DNA of 64,000 nucleotides from Flavimaribacter sediminis (GTDB lineage: Bacteria; Pseudomonadota; Alphaproteobacteria; Rhizobiales; Rhizobiaceae): positions 620,001 to 684,000 of the forward strand of contig NZ_JAICBX010000003.1 in assembly GCF_019492055.1 (NCBI RefSeq), in the 5' to 3' direction. Position 1 is the stretch's first letter; every line of letters starts with the position of its first letter. Positions 9,091 through 17,770 of this stretch are shown in pieces. The notes below the pieces were generated by a model. The model was given only the letters and a program-made list of their open reading frames with translations, had not been told where the DNA came from and ran no database searches. The translations under genes and the position numbers were made by a program.

Positions 9091-10344
9091 TCAGTGAGCC
9101 ACGGCCGCCGCGGCGGCCTCGTCGATCAGTCTTCCGGTGCGGAAGCGTTCCAGCGTGAATGGCGCATTGATCGAATGCGGCGCGTCATTGGCGATCGTAT
9201 GCGCAAACACATCGGCCGATCCCGGCGTCGCCTTGAAACCGCCGGTTCCCCATCCGCAATTCACGTAGAGGCCGGGCACCGGCGTTTTCGCCAGTATCGG
9301 CGACCGGTCCGGCGTCACGTCGACGATGCCGCCCCAGGAGCGCAGCATCTTCATGCGCGTGAAGATCGGAAACATCTCGCAGATCGCATCCAGCGTGTGG
9401 CTGATAATGTGCAGTCCGCCGGTCGGGGAATAGGAGGTGTACTGGTCGGTGCCCGCGCCGATCACCAGTTCGCCCTTGTCGGACTGGGAGATATAGGCGT
9501 GCACCGTGTTGGACATGACGACGCAGGGAAACACCGGCTTGACGGGTTCGGACACCAGGGCCTGCAGCGGATAGCTCTCGAGCGGCATTCGGACGCCGGC
9601 CATCTGCATCAGGACCGAACTGTGACCGGCCGCCACGACGCCGACCTTCTTCGAGCCGATGAAGCCGCGCGTCGTCTCGACGCCTTCCACGGCGCCGTTC
9701 GAGCCGCGCTTGATTCCCATGACTTCGCAATTCTGAATAATATCGACGCCGAGGTCCGACGCGCCGCGCGCATAACCCCAGGCGACAGCATCGTGGCGCG
9801 CGACGCCGCCGACGCGTTGCAGTGCGGCCCCCATGACCGGATAGCGCGCCGTCTGCGAAATATTGAGCGGCGGGCAATAGGCCTTCGCCTGCTCGGGCGT
9901 CAGCCACTCGTTTTGCACTCCGTTCAGCCGGTTGGCGTGGATGTGGCGCTGAGCGCCCTGCACGTCATGCACATTGTGGGCGAGCATCATCACGCCGCGC
10001 GCGGAATACATGACGTTGTAATTGAGTTCCTGGCTGAGGTCGCCCCACAGCTTGATCGCATGATTATAGAGACCGGCGCTCTCGTCATAGAGATAGTTGG
10101 AGCGGATGATTGTGGTGTTGCGCCCGGTGTTTCCGCCGCCGAGCCAGCCCTTCTCCAGCACCGCGATATTGCGGACGCCATGTTTGCTCGCCAGATAATA
10201 GGCGGTTCCCAAACCGTGCCCGCCGCCGCCGATGATAACGACGTCGTATTGCTTCTTCGGTTCGGGCGAGGTCCACTGTTTGGGCCAGCCCTTGTGTCCG
10301 CGCATTGCCTCGCGCGCGACGGCGAAAATCGAGTATTTCCGCAT
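9091..10344 (-). CDS. soxB: Sarcosine oxidase beta subunit
   Basis: 417 residues. An FAD-binding [14 protein letters not shown] motif lies at about 38-51. The [14 protein letters not shown] segment carries the histidine that covalently binds FMN in this family. The beta subunit holds the catalytic site, where sarcosine is demethylated with hydrogen peroxide production. It is the first gene of soxBDAG, so the operon promoter should lie in 10345-10672. The frequently associated glyA, purU or folD genes are not in this window. Confidence 0.96.
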   Translation of the reverse strand: MRKYSIFAVAREAMRGHKGWPKQWTSPEPKKQYDVVIIGGGGHGLGTAYYLASKHGVRNIAVLEKGWLGGGNTGRNTTIIRSNYLYDESAGLYNHAIKLWGDLSQELNYNVMYSARGVMMLAHNVHDVQGAQRHIHANRLNGVQNEWLTPEQAKAYCPPLNISQTARYPVMGAALQRVGGVARHDAVAWGYARGASDLGVDIIQNCEVMGIKRGSNGAVEGVETTRGFIGSKKVGVVAAGHSSVLMQMAGVRMPLESYPLQALVSEPVKPVFPCVVMSNTVHAYISQSDKGELVIGAGTDQYTSYSPTGGLHIISHTLDAICEMFPIFTRMKMLRSWGGIVDVTPDRSPILAKTPVPGLYVNCGWGTGGFKATPGSADVFAHTIANDAPHSINAPFTLERFRTGRLIDEAAAAAVAH

Positions 10345-10672
10345 CGATACGTCGAACTCCCGGTCTCACGGCCGATCCTGTTTCGGCCAGGCTATGCTTC
10401 TGTTCGCAGATTTGGCGGAGCCATGATGCTTTCTTTGCGACGTTCAGCGCCGCGCAATTTCCGTCATTGTCTTCCAGGCGGACAAATTTGAGCCAAACTT
10501 GCCGATTACAAAGGCCAGCTATGGACTTGAGCGCGCAACTCTGGTACAGGCAGCGCAACCGTGAGGTCTTCAGACTTTCGCGAAGTAGGCATTTGTCCTA
10601 ATTTTTTTCGATAGATCTCGACTGTTCGCGCGGCCGCGCCGCTGAACATCAACCGGAAGGAACGTGACTAAG
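10345..10672. other. Divergent intergenic region soxB / rpsU
   Basis: No gene is supported in this 328-base stretch. It must contain promoters for soxB (leftward) and rpsU (rightward). Open frames crossing it do not resemble proteins. I could not assign convincing -35/-10 pairs or a clear operator. Confidence 0.5.
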
Positions 10673-10897
10673 GTGCAGGTACTTGTCCGCGACAACAATG
10701 TAGACCAGGCGCTCCGCGCTTTGAAGAAAAAGATGCAGCGCGAAGGCATTTTCCGCGAAATGAAAATGCGGGATTTCTACGAGAAACCCTCTCAGAAGCG
10801 CGCGCGCGAAAAGGCTGAAGCCGTCCGTCGCGTACGCAAGCTGGCCCGCAAGCGGGCGCAGCGCGAAGGTCTGCTCGGCGGTCGAAGCAGTCGCTGA
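10673..10897 (+). CDS. rpsU: 30S ribosomal protein S21
   Basis: 74 residues beginning [18 protein letters not shown], the classic alphaproteobacterial S21 N-terminus, with a basic C-terminal tail. S21 binds the 30S platform and assists 16S rRNA base pairing with mRNA. Two in-frame GTG codons compete. The one at 10664 is only about 3 bases from the GGAAGGA ribosome-binding site, while 10673 sits about 11 bases from it and matches the conserved start, so 10673 is preferred. A strong terminator follows at 10935. Confidence 0.93.
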   Translation: MQVLVRDNNVDQALRALKKKMQREGIFREMKMRDFYEKPSQKRAREKAEAVRRVRKLARKRAQREGLLGGRSSR

Positions 10898-10934
10898 AGC
10901 CTGCCATCATTCAAACGTTTTTGCGCGTTTTGCT

Positions 10935-10967
10935 GGGCGGGGCGACACGTTCGCCGCCGCCCTTTTT
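10935..10967 (+). terminator. Rho-independent terminator after rpsU
   Basis: GGGCGGGGCGA pairs with TCGCCGCCGCCC (one bulged base) around a short CACGT loop and is followed directly by TTTTT. It lies 38 bases after the rpsU stop and 40 before the next gene, so rpsU is probably monocistronic. Confidence 0.8.
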
Positions 10968-11006
10968 GACAAGCGGCATTGAGAGACGATTGAACAGGGA
11001 TCCCGG

Positions 11007-11846
11007 GTGAACGCCATCCATCGAAAAGCTGAAGGACGCCTGAAAGCCGCAGCCCTGCTGTTTGCCGCATCGACCATGCTTGCGGCGGCCGGCTGTACGA
11101 CGACCGGTCCGGTCGAGGTTATCAGCATCGACGAGGCTCAGGGAACGCAGGAGAACATCTCCTCGCTCACCAACGTCATCCGCAACAATCCCAACGATCC
11201 GAAGGCCTACAATACGCGCGGCAGCGCCTATGGCCGGGCCGGAGAGTTCAACAAGGCGCTGGCGGATTTCAACAAGGCCATCGCGATAGATCCGAACTAT
11301 TACCAGGCCTACGCCAATCGCGCGCTTGTCTATCGCGGCATGGGAGACCTGTCGGCCGCCTCGAACGATTACAACAAGGCCCTGCGGATCAATCCCAGGT
11401 ACGACGTCGCCTATATCGGCCGCGGCAACATGTATCGCCAGGCCGGCCAGACCAACAACGCGTTCAACGATTTCCAGGCGGCGATCAATCTCGATACGAC
11501 CGATCCCCGCGCCTACAACAATCGCGGCCTGATCTATCAGACGCGCGGCCAGCACAAGCTGGCGATCGAGGATTTCTCGACAGCCATTTCGCTGTCGCCG
11601 AGCGCGCCCCTGCCCTACAGCAATCGCGGCCTCTCCTATCTGGCCCAGGGCGACGACGAGAATGCGTTCGCCGACATCAACAAGGCGCTTGATCTCGACA
11701 AGACGATCGCCGAGGCCTGGGTCAATCAGGGTCTGGTGTACGAAAAGCGCGGCGAGTTGACGAAGGCCAAGCGGTCCTACGCCCATGCGGCGCGGCTCGA
11801 TCCAGACTACAAGCCCGCCAAGGACGGCCTCGCCCGGGTCAGCTGA
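11007..11846 (+). CDS. TPR-repeat lipoprotein (NlpI-like)
   Basis: 279 residues starting at GTG with AGGGA upstream. A basic N-terminus, a hydrophobic stretch (AAALLFAASTMLAAA) and C30 in AAAGC form a slightly non-standard lipobox (Ala where Leu is usual at -3). Six consecutive tetratricopeptide units fill residues about 55-275, with repeated signatures such as AYNTRGSAYGRAGEFNKALAD and AYNNRGLIYQ. It is probably a periplasm-facing lipid-anchored scaffold comparable to NlpI, but the partner is unknown. Confidence 0.85.
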   Translation: MNAIHRKAEGRLKAAALLFAASTMLAAAGCTTTGPVEVISIDEAQGTQENISSLTNVIRNNPNDPKAYNTRGSAYGRAGEFNKALADFNKAIAIDPNYYQAYANRALVYRGMGDLSAASNDYNKALRINPRYDVAYIGRGNMYRQAGQTNNAFNDFQAAINLDTTDPRAYNNRGLIYQTRGQHKLAIEDFSTAISLSPSAPLPYSNRGLSYLAQGDDENAFADINKALDLDKTIAEAWVNQGLVYEKRGELTKAKRSYAHAARLDPDYKPAKDGLARVS

Positions 11847-11892
11847 CCGGTTTTCGCTCTCGACAATTTTGAGAAAGGCGCACGCATTGTCC

Positions 11893-11914
11893 GACCCGCG
11901 CCGGCGCGCGGGTC
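11893..11914. terminator. Hairpin between convergent genes
   Basis: A perfect 8-bp stem GACCCGCG/CGCGGGTC with a 6-base loop lies between the ends of the TPR gene and pntB. Neither side has a T-run, so it may act as an RNA 3'-end stabiliser or a weak bidirectional terminator. Confidence 0.4.
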
Positions 11915-11930
11915 GATGCATGGCTTGGCG

Positions 11931-13325
11931 TCAGTCGATCGACTTGACGATGTCTTCCGTCATTTTCTTGGCGTCGCCGAGCAGCATCATCGTGCCGTCC
12001 TTGTAGAACAGCGTATTGTCGATGCCGGCGTAACCGGAGCCGAGCGAGCGCTTGACGAAGAGGCAGGTCTTGGCCTTGTCCACGTCGAGGATCGGCATGC
12101 CGTAGATCGGCGATGACGGATCGTCGCGCGCAGCCGGATTGGTCACGTCGTTCGCTCCAATGACATAGGCGACGTCGGCCTGTGCGAACTCGGAATTGAT
12201 ATCTTCGAGTTCGAATACTTCGTCATACGGCACATTGGCTTCCGCCAGGAGCACGTTCATGTGTCCGGGCATGCGGCCAGCCACCGGATGAATGGCGTAT
12301 TTGACCTCGACATCCTTTTCCTTCAGCAGATCGGCGAGTTCTCTCAGCGCGTGCTGCGCCTGGGCGACGGCCATGCCGTAGCCCGGAACGATGATCACCT
12401 TGGAGGCGTTCGACATCAGGAACGCGGCGTCTTCAGCCGAGCCAAGCTTGACGGAACGGTCGATGTCGTCGTCTGCGGCGGCGGCGGTCTCGCCGCCGAA
12501 GCCGCCGAGAATCACCGAAATGAATGACCGGTTCATGCCCTTGCACATGATGTAGGACAGGATCGCGCCGGAAGACCCCACCAGCGCGCCGGTGATGATC
12601 AGCGCCAGATTGCCGAGCGTGAAACCGATGCCGGCGGCTGCCCAGCCGGAGTAGGAGTTGAGCATCGATACGACGACGGGCATGTCGGCTCCGCCGATCG
12701 GAATGATGATCAGCACGCCGAGAGCCAGCGACAGGATGACGATCAGCCAGAAAACGCCGTGACTTTCGGTCGCCACCAGGACCGCGACCAGCACGACGAT
12801 GGCGATGCCGAGGCCGGCGTTAAGCGCATGCCGCATCGGCAGCATGATCGGCTTGCCGGACATGCGTCCGTCAAGTTTCAGGAAGGCGATGATCGATCCG
12901 GTGAAGGTGATCGCGCCGATGGCCACCCCGATCGACATCTCGATGAGGGCCTGTGCGTGTATCTCGCCAACGGCGCCGATCCCGAAGGAGGAAGGCGCAT
13001 AGATCGCAGCTGCGGCGACCATGACGGCGGCCAGTCCGACCAGCGAATGGAAGGCGGCGACCAGTTGCGGCATGGCGGTCATGGCGATCTTGCGCGCGAC
13101 ATAGGCGCCAACGCCGCCGCCAAGCGCAATGCCGACGATAATGAGCAGAAAACCGCCCCAGCCCGCCGATGTCAGCGTCAGGGTGGTGACGATCGCCAGC
13201 CCCATGCCGACCATGCCGTAGATGTTGCCCTGGCGGCTGGTGGTGGGATGCGAGAGACCTCTCAGGGCGAGAATGAACAGAACGCCTGAAACGAGGTAAA
13301 GGAAAGCCGCGAAACCTGGAGTCAT
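11931..13325 (-). CDS. pntB: NAD(P) transhydrogenase subunit beta
   Basis: 464 residues. The N-terminal half holds about eight hydrophobic helices that form part of the proton channel. The C-terminal NADP(H)-binding domain III contains IIVPGYGMAVAQAQHAL and YAIHPVAGRMPGHMNVLLAEA, both diagnostic. With PntA and PntAB it couples proton re-entry to reduction of NADP+ by NADH at the inner membrane. It is the last gene of pntA-pntAB-pntB, 10 bases after pntAB. Confidence 0.97.
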   Translation of the reverse strand: MTPGFAAFLYLVSGVLFILALRGLSHPTTSRQGNIYGMVGMGLAIVTTLTLTSAGWGGFLLIIVGIALGGGVGAYVARKIAMTAMPQLVAAFHSLVGLAAVMVAAAAIYAPSSFGIGAVGEIHAQALIEMSIGVAIGAITFTGSIIAFLKLDGRMSGKPIMLPMRHALNAGLGIAIVVLVAVLVATESHGVFWLIVILSLALGVLIIIPIGGADMPVVVSMLNSYSGWAAAGIGFTLGNLALIITGALVGSSGAILSYIMCKGMNRSFISVILGGFGGETAAAADDDIDRSVKLGSAEDAAFLMSNASKVIIVPGYGMAVAQAQHALRELADLLKEKDVEVKYAIHPVAGRMPGHMNVLLAEANVPYDEVFELEDINSEFAQADVAYVIGANDVTNPAARDDPSSPIYGMPILDVDKAKTCLFVKRSLGSGYAGIDNTLFYKDGTMMLLGDAKKMTEDIVKSID

Positions 13326-13335
13326 TCGACAGCCC

Positions 13336-13758
13336 TCACTTTTCTTTTTTCTTGTACATGGCGAGCATTCGCTGGGTGACCAGGAAGCCGCCGAATATGT
13401 TCACCGAGGCAAGCACCAGGGCGATGAAGCCGAAACCAGTGGCGAGCCCGCTTGCGGATATGCCGACGGCGAGAAGCGCGCCGACAACGATCACGGAAGA
13501 GATGGCGTTCGTAACCGCCATCAGCGGTGTATGGAGCGCCGGCGTAACCGACCACACCACGTAGTAGCCGACGAAGATCGCGAGCACGAAGATGGCGAAC
13601 TGGAAAACGAACGGGTCGATCACGCCGTCGCTTGCCGCGTGAGCGGCGGCTCCGGCTGTTTCAGCCGCGGCCGGAAGACCGGCGACAGCGTCGCGCACGC
13701 CTGCAACCGCGGCCTCCAGGCTGTCGAGGGCCTTGTCGAGTGCAGTATCGGCCATCAT
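13336..13758 (-). CDS. pntAB: NAD(P) transhydrogenase subunit alpha part 2 (membrane)
   Basis: 140 residues. An Ala-rich N-terminal segment is followed by three or four transmembrane helices ([48 protein letters not shown]). This is the membrane part of the alpha subunit, separate here as in Rhodospirillum and rhizobia and unlike the fused E. coli PntA. Its ATG overlaps the pntA stop by 4 bases. Confidence 0.95.
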   Translation of the reverse strand: MMADTALDKALDSLEAAVAGVRDAVAGLPAAAETAGAAAHAASDGVIDPFVFQFAIFVLAIFVGYYVVWSVTPALHTPLMAVTNAISSVIVVGALLAVGISASGLATGFGFIALVLASVNIFGGFLVTQRMLAMYKKKEK

Positions 13759-14906
13759 GCTCCTCCGTCTGTTGCGGTTCCGCCGAAATTCGGATGAACG
13801 GCTTTTCCATCATGGGTCAGCAGCGTCGCTTTCACCAGTTCGTCTTCGGTATTGATCGAAACGGTCTTGGTTTCAGCGTCCACCAGGGTTGCAAAAAACG
13901 CCATCAGATTGCGCGCATAGAGCTGCGATGCGCTGGCGGCGACGCGACCGGGCACATTGTTGTAGCCGATGATACGAACACCCTCGACCTCCGCCACCTG
14001 ACCGGCTTTCGCGCCTTCGACATTGCCGCCGCGCTCAACGGCCAGATCGACGCAAATCGAGCCCGGCCGCATCGCCTTGAGCATGTCTTTCGTAATCAGT
14101 CTTGGCGCCGGCCTGCCCGGTATCAGCGCCGTCGTTATGACGATATCCTGTTTGGCGATGTGATCGGCCACCAGCGCCGCCTGCTTGGCCTGGTATTCTT
14201 TCGACATTTCCTTGGCGTATCCGCCTGCGGTTTCCGCCGCCTTGAATTCCTCGTCTTCGACCGCAATGAATTTTGCGCCGAGCGAGGCCACCTGCTCTTT
14301 CGCCGCCGGGCGCACATCGGTCGCCGAAACAACAGCTCCAAGACGGCGCGCGGTGGCGATCGCCTGAAGACCGGCGACGCCCGCCCCCATGACAAAAACC
14401 TTTGCGGCGGGAACCGTGCCGGCCGCGGTCATCATCATCGGCATGGCCCTGTCGTACTCGTGCGCTGCGTCGATGACTGCGCGGTAACCGGCCAGATTGG
14501 CCTGTGACGACAGGACGTCCATCGACTGCGCGCGGGTTATGCGCGGCATCAGCTCCATGGCGAAGGACGAGATCCCCGCCTTCGCCATGGCGGCAATCGC
14601 CTTGTCGTTCGAATAGGGGTCAAGGGTCGCGATCACCACTGCGCCCTTCTTGTAGGTCTTGATTTCGGCGTCCGTCGGACAGGCGACCTTCAAAACCACA
14701 TCCGCGGTCTTTGCGCCTGTCGCGGTCACGAGCTTGGCGCCGGCGGCGGCGTATTCTTCGTCCGGAATGCGCGACTCAAGTCCCGCGCCCTTCTGTACGG
14801 AGACGTCAAATCCCAGTCCGATCAGCTTTTTGACGGTGTCTGTGGAAACCGCCACGCGGCTCTCGCCGGAAGTCGATTCTTTCGGAACGAATACAATACT
14901 GGCCAA
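13755..14906 (-). CDS. pntA: NAD(P) transhydrogenase subunit alpha part 1 (NAD-binding)
   Basis: 383 residues, soluble domain I, related to alanine dehydrogenase. Typical segments are [18 protein letters not shown] near the N-terminus, [20 protein letters not shown] and the Rossmann motif [21 protein letters not shown]. It binds NAD(H) on the cytoplasmic side. It is the first gene of the pnt operon, and the small cytochrome oxidase subunit gene lies about 80 bases upstream in the same direction. Confidence 0.97.
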   Translation of the reverse strand: MASIVFVPKESTSGESRVAVSTDTVKKLIGLGFDVSVQKGAGLESRIPDEEYAAAGAKLVTATGAKTADVVLKVACPTDAEIKTYKKGAVVIATLDPYSNDKAIAAMAKAGISSFAMELMPRITRAQSMDVLSSQANLAGYRAVIDAAHEYDRAMPMMMTAAGTVPAAKVFVMGAGVAGLQAIATARRLGAVVSATDVRPAAKEQVASLGAKFIAVEDEEFKAAETAGGYAKEMSKEYQAKQAALVADHIAKQDIVITTALIPGRPAPRLITKDMLKAMRPGSICVDLAVERGGNVEGAKAGQVAEVEGVRIIGYNNVPGRVAASASQLYARNLMAFFATLVDAETKTVSINTEDELVKATLLTHDGKAVHPNFGGTATDGGA

Positions 14907-14985
14907 GTTTCTCTCCCCGGTGTTTACGACATGCCAGAACGCCGAGGCAGGCTTTCGCCAACCGTCCGCACACGTCCTGCTGCCA

Positions 14986-15210
14986 TCATCTCAGAAGCAT
15001 GACGCCGATAACGATGAGAACGATCGTGAGAAGCGAGGAAAAGATGAAGCCCGCCGACGTGAAGAAGCCGATCGCCATGCCAAGGAGGATCGCGATGATG
15101 GCCATGGTTCCGTATTTCGAGACGCTCAGGAACCCCTCGTAGGTTTTTTGGTGTTCTGCGTAATCCATATCAGCGCCGGTTTCCACCGGCCCGGTCGATT
15201 CTTCAGCCAT
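14986..15210 (-). CDS. aa3-type cytochrome c oxidase subunit IV
   Basis: 74 residues with an N-terminal cytoplasmic segment (DMDYAEHQKTYEGFL) and one long hydrophobic region (residues about 33-73). The HxxTYxxF segment before the helix is the signature of the small bacterial aa3-type oxidase subunit IV family. In many alphaproteobacteria this gene sits beside pnt genes and away from the cox operon, as here. Its function in the oxidase is accessory. Confidence 0.85.
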   Translation of the reverse strand: MAEESTGPVETGADMDYAEHQKTYEGFLSVSKYGTMAIIAILLGMAIGFFTSAGFIFSSLLTIVLIVIGVMLLR

Positions 15211-15353
15211 GAAGATGCTCCCTGCAAAGTAACCGCATGCGTCGGGACGGTCCGGACAGGAGCTGGATACGCCAGTCTATCTTGCCTGTTCCCGTAGAAT
15301 AGACCCTTCGCATACACGAAAGGCATGGCACAGGGCAAGGCGTCTTTCCCCTG

Positions 15354-16082
15354 TTATGCGGCGCGCAGATATTTGGCGGTGGGCCGGATTGTGAGCGGCG
15401 GGATTTCCTGCTCCTCGTGCGGCGCAAACATCATTTTCTGTTCAAAGAGCTGCGAGCGGAAGAACGGAAACCGCGTGTAGAGCCGCGGCAGGGTCGCTGG
15501 AACGTTGACGGACAGCAAAACCGCATCAACATTGTAGTTGTTCCAGTTGTACTGGGGCTGAAGCAGGCGATAGGCTTCGAACACGCGTGTGTAGAACGCC
15601 TCATGCGTTGTTTTGACGAACGCCAGGCAATGGTCGACCTTGAAGTAGTCCGTCGCCATGGTGGCTATGCGCAGCGTCAGATAGGGTATGGCGGGAATTT
15701 CCCTGACAATGGCGGGATCGGCTGCGAGACGCGCCGGATCGATAATTGTCTTGCCTGCGTCAAGCAATGGATCGAGAACCTCCGGGAACGCCTTCCTGGC
15801 GGGGCTTGTGCGATGATCCGGCGTGACGTGATGGATGCGCACGGTGCTGACGAGTTCTTCGTCGTAATACACGCCGAAGACATAGGCTTGCGGATCGAAA
15901 TCGTAGGCGTCAACGGCACTGTCGCCAAGGAACGGCATGATGTCGGCGGCCAGGAAAGCCTTTCTACGTAGCCGGGCGATGTCCTCGAAGTCTTCGGTGT
16001 AGGAAATTCTGCGATATTCCACCTTATCGAGAATACCGAGCAACTTTTCGTTAAAGACGGACTGTTTGCTCGTCTTGTCCAT
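15354..16082 (-). CDS. FeeM-like N-acyl amino acid synthase family protein
   Basis: 242 residues with a GNAT-fold acyltransferase layout like the N-acyl amino acid synthase (FeeM) and autoinducer-synthase-related group. An N-terminal Y-x-E-D-F-E-D-I-A-R-LRRKAF segment is followed by ELVSTVRIHHVTPDH (the central beta strand with the charged pair), a middle YLTLRIATMATDYFKVDH segment and a variable C-terminus. Such enzymes transfer fatty acyl groups from acyl carrier protein to an amino acid or amine. Substrate is unknown. No LuxR partner, acyl carrier protein or transporter is adjacent. The upstream region is AT-rich and long, which suggests independent regulation. Confidence 0.7.
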   Translation of the reverse strand: MDKTSKQSVFNEKLLGILDKVEYRRISYTEDFEDIARLRRKAFLAADIMPFLGDSAVDAYDFDPQAYVFGVYYDEELVSTVRIHHVTPDHRTSPARKAFPEVLDPLLDAGKTIIDPARLAADPAIVREIPAIPYLTLRIATMATDYFKVDHCLAFVKTTHEAFYTRVFEAYRLLQPQYNWNNYNVDAVLLSVNVPATLPRLYTRFPFFRSQLFEQKMMFAPHEEQEIPPLTIRPTAKYLRAA

Positions 16083-16471
16083 CGGCGCCCCTGAATTGGT
16101 AAATAACTGGTAAATGCTACCAGCGTGATTTTATTTAATAAAGATTTAACAATTCTCTAACGAATGAGAATTCATGTTAAGGTTAATTATGCATTTCGAA
16201 TGGCCGGAGTGAAAATTGTCAGGTTGCAACTTGCATCGACGTTACGCACACATGAATAGTAATCCCCGTCAACGATTTACATAAGACGCAAACACGAACG
16301 TCCAGCGCGACACAATCAAACTGTTATTGACCGGTTCAAAACCAGTCGTTTTTCAACACTTTAAGCTATTGCCCGTTCGACATCGTTGACCAACAGCGTC
16401 GCGTGCGGCGAAACTGTGATTCGGCGCCGCGAACAATGCGCAACGATTGTGGCAATCAGGGGTTAGGAAAC
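16083..16471. other. AT-rich divergent intergenic region
   Basis: 389 bases between the FeeM-like gene (leftward) and the MFS gene (rightward). An open frame extends left of the MFS start to 16403, but its product has no transporter-like character before residue 24. The part from 16090 to 16340 is notably AT-rich. I see no confident promoter, RNA gene or repeat. Confidence 0.5.
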
Positions 16472-17758
16472 ATGACTGGCGGGGGCGTCAGCAAACTGCA
16501 GAAGCCGGCTCTCGTACTGGCCATTCTCGGCACGATCAATCTGGTCAACCAGATGGATCGGGTGCTGTTTTCGCTGATGGTGGAGCCGATCAAGGCTGAA
16601 CTCAATTTTTCCGACAGCCAGATGGGGCTTCTCGGAGGCATTGCGTTCGCCGTTTCCTATGCCGTGATCGGACTGGTGGCGGGGCGAATCGCCGACAGTT
16701 GGAACAGGGTCCGGTTGATTGGCCTTGCCCTAATGATCTGGAGCGCGGCGACCGGCGCCATGGGTTTCGCCTACAGCTTTCTTCAGATGTTCGCCGGCCG
16801 GGTGGCTGTCGGCGTCGGAGAAGCAGGCTGCGTTCCCGCCTCCCAATCAATCATTTCCGACACCGTGCCGGTCAAGGACCGGGCGATGATGATCTCTCTC
16901 TTTACCGGTTTCGGCACCGTCGGCACGCTGGTCGGCCTGCTGCTTGGCGGCCTCGTGCTGGAACAGATTGGCTGGCGCATGACATTCGTCGCCTTCGGAC
17001 TGTTCGGCGCCATCCCGGTGGCCATGCTGTTTCTGTTTCTGCGTGATCCACGCCCGGAGCGTCGCTTCGTCGCATCGGAAGCGCTGTCGTTCAGCGATGT
17101 GCGCGCAATGCTCAAGCGTCGCGAAACACAGGCTTTGATCATCGCCATTCCGTTGCTTTACACCATGGTGGGCGCGGCGACCTGGATTCCCGCGTTCTTT
17201 CAAAGAACCTACGGTATTTCCACGGAAGAATTCGCCCGGGTCGGCGGCGCTTTCCTGGGCCTCGGCCTTATCGCCGGAACATTTGGCGGCGGCCTGATCA
17301 TCAAGTTTCTGGTGAAGCGCGACGCCCGCTGGGAATTCTGGTGGTCCGGCATGTCCTGCGCGCTGGCGCTTGTTCCGCTACTGCCCATCTATCTGGGCGC
17401 GGATCTCTCCATCGCCTACCCCTGCCTCTTCGCCGCCTTCTTCATTTCGGCGACAGGTTTCGGTCCCTCCATGGCCTGCATGCACAGGGTGGCCAACCAG
17501 GCCGTTCGCGCTACGGCGATCGCCGTCATCATGTTCGCAACATCCCTCATCGCCTATGGGGGCGTGCCCGCAGCCATAGGCGTCCTCAGCGATATCTTTG
17601 CACAACTGGGAATATCGGCTGATGACGGCGCGTCGCTCAGATACGCCATGCTTGCGACGATGCTGCTGCCGCCGCTCGCGTCCGTCATGTTCTTTCGCTA
17701 CGCCTATGTCGCGAAACTGGACGACGCGCCGGACGATGCAAAGGCAATCAGCGGATAG
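16472..17758 (+). CDS. MFS transporter, spinster-like
   Basis: 428 residues with twelve predicted membrane helices. The first-helix segment AILGTINLVNQMDRVLFSLM and the following LNFSDSQMGLLGGIAFAVSYA are typical of the spinster (Spns)-like major facilitator group; the loop GRIADSWNRVRLI is the motif-A region. The start at 16472 is preceded by AGGAA at ideal distance, so the 23 extra residues from an upstream ATG are not used. Cargo cannot be predicted. It ends 12 bases before the convergent GGDEF-EAL gene. Confidence 0.85.
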   Translation: MTGGGVSKLQKPALVLAILGTINLVNQMDRVLFSLMVEPIKAELNFSDSQMGLLGGIAFAVSYAVIGLVAGRIADSWNRVRLIGLALMIWSAATGAMGFAYSFLQMFAGRVAVGVGEAGCVPASQSIISDTVPVKDRAMMISLFTGFGTVGTLVGLLLGGLVLEQIGWRMTFVAFGLFGAIPVAMLFLFLRDPRPERRFVASEALSFSDVRAMLKRRETQALIIAIPLLYTMVGAATWIPAFFQRTYGISTEEFARVGGAFLGLGLIAGTFGGGLIIKFLVKRDARWEFWWSGMSCALALVPLLPIYLGADLSIAYPCLFAAFFISATGFGPSMACMHRVANQAVRATAIAVIMFATSLIAYGGVPAAIGVLSDIFAQLGISADDGASLRYAMLATMLLPPLASVMFFRYAYVAKLDDAPDDAKAISG

Positions 17759-17770
17759 GCGTCAATGGCG

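Noticed and set aside
5955-10491. Long plus-strand open frames (up to 601 codons) opposite soxA and soxB
   Set aside because: They mirror genuine sarcosine oxidase genes, are Arg/His/Ala-rich without any domain, and arise from high GC in the antisense frame.
15211-15353. Short intergenic stretch between the oxidase subunit and FeeM-like genes
   Set aside because: Looked for a terminator, but only a weak 6-bp stem is present, and no gene is supported.
16403-16471. N-terminal extension of the MFS transporter
   Set aside because: The 23 extra residues are polar and Arg-rich, whereas the ATG at 16472 has a well-placed AGGAA and leads straight into the transporter fold.
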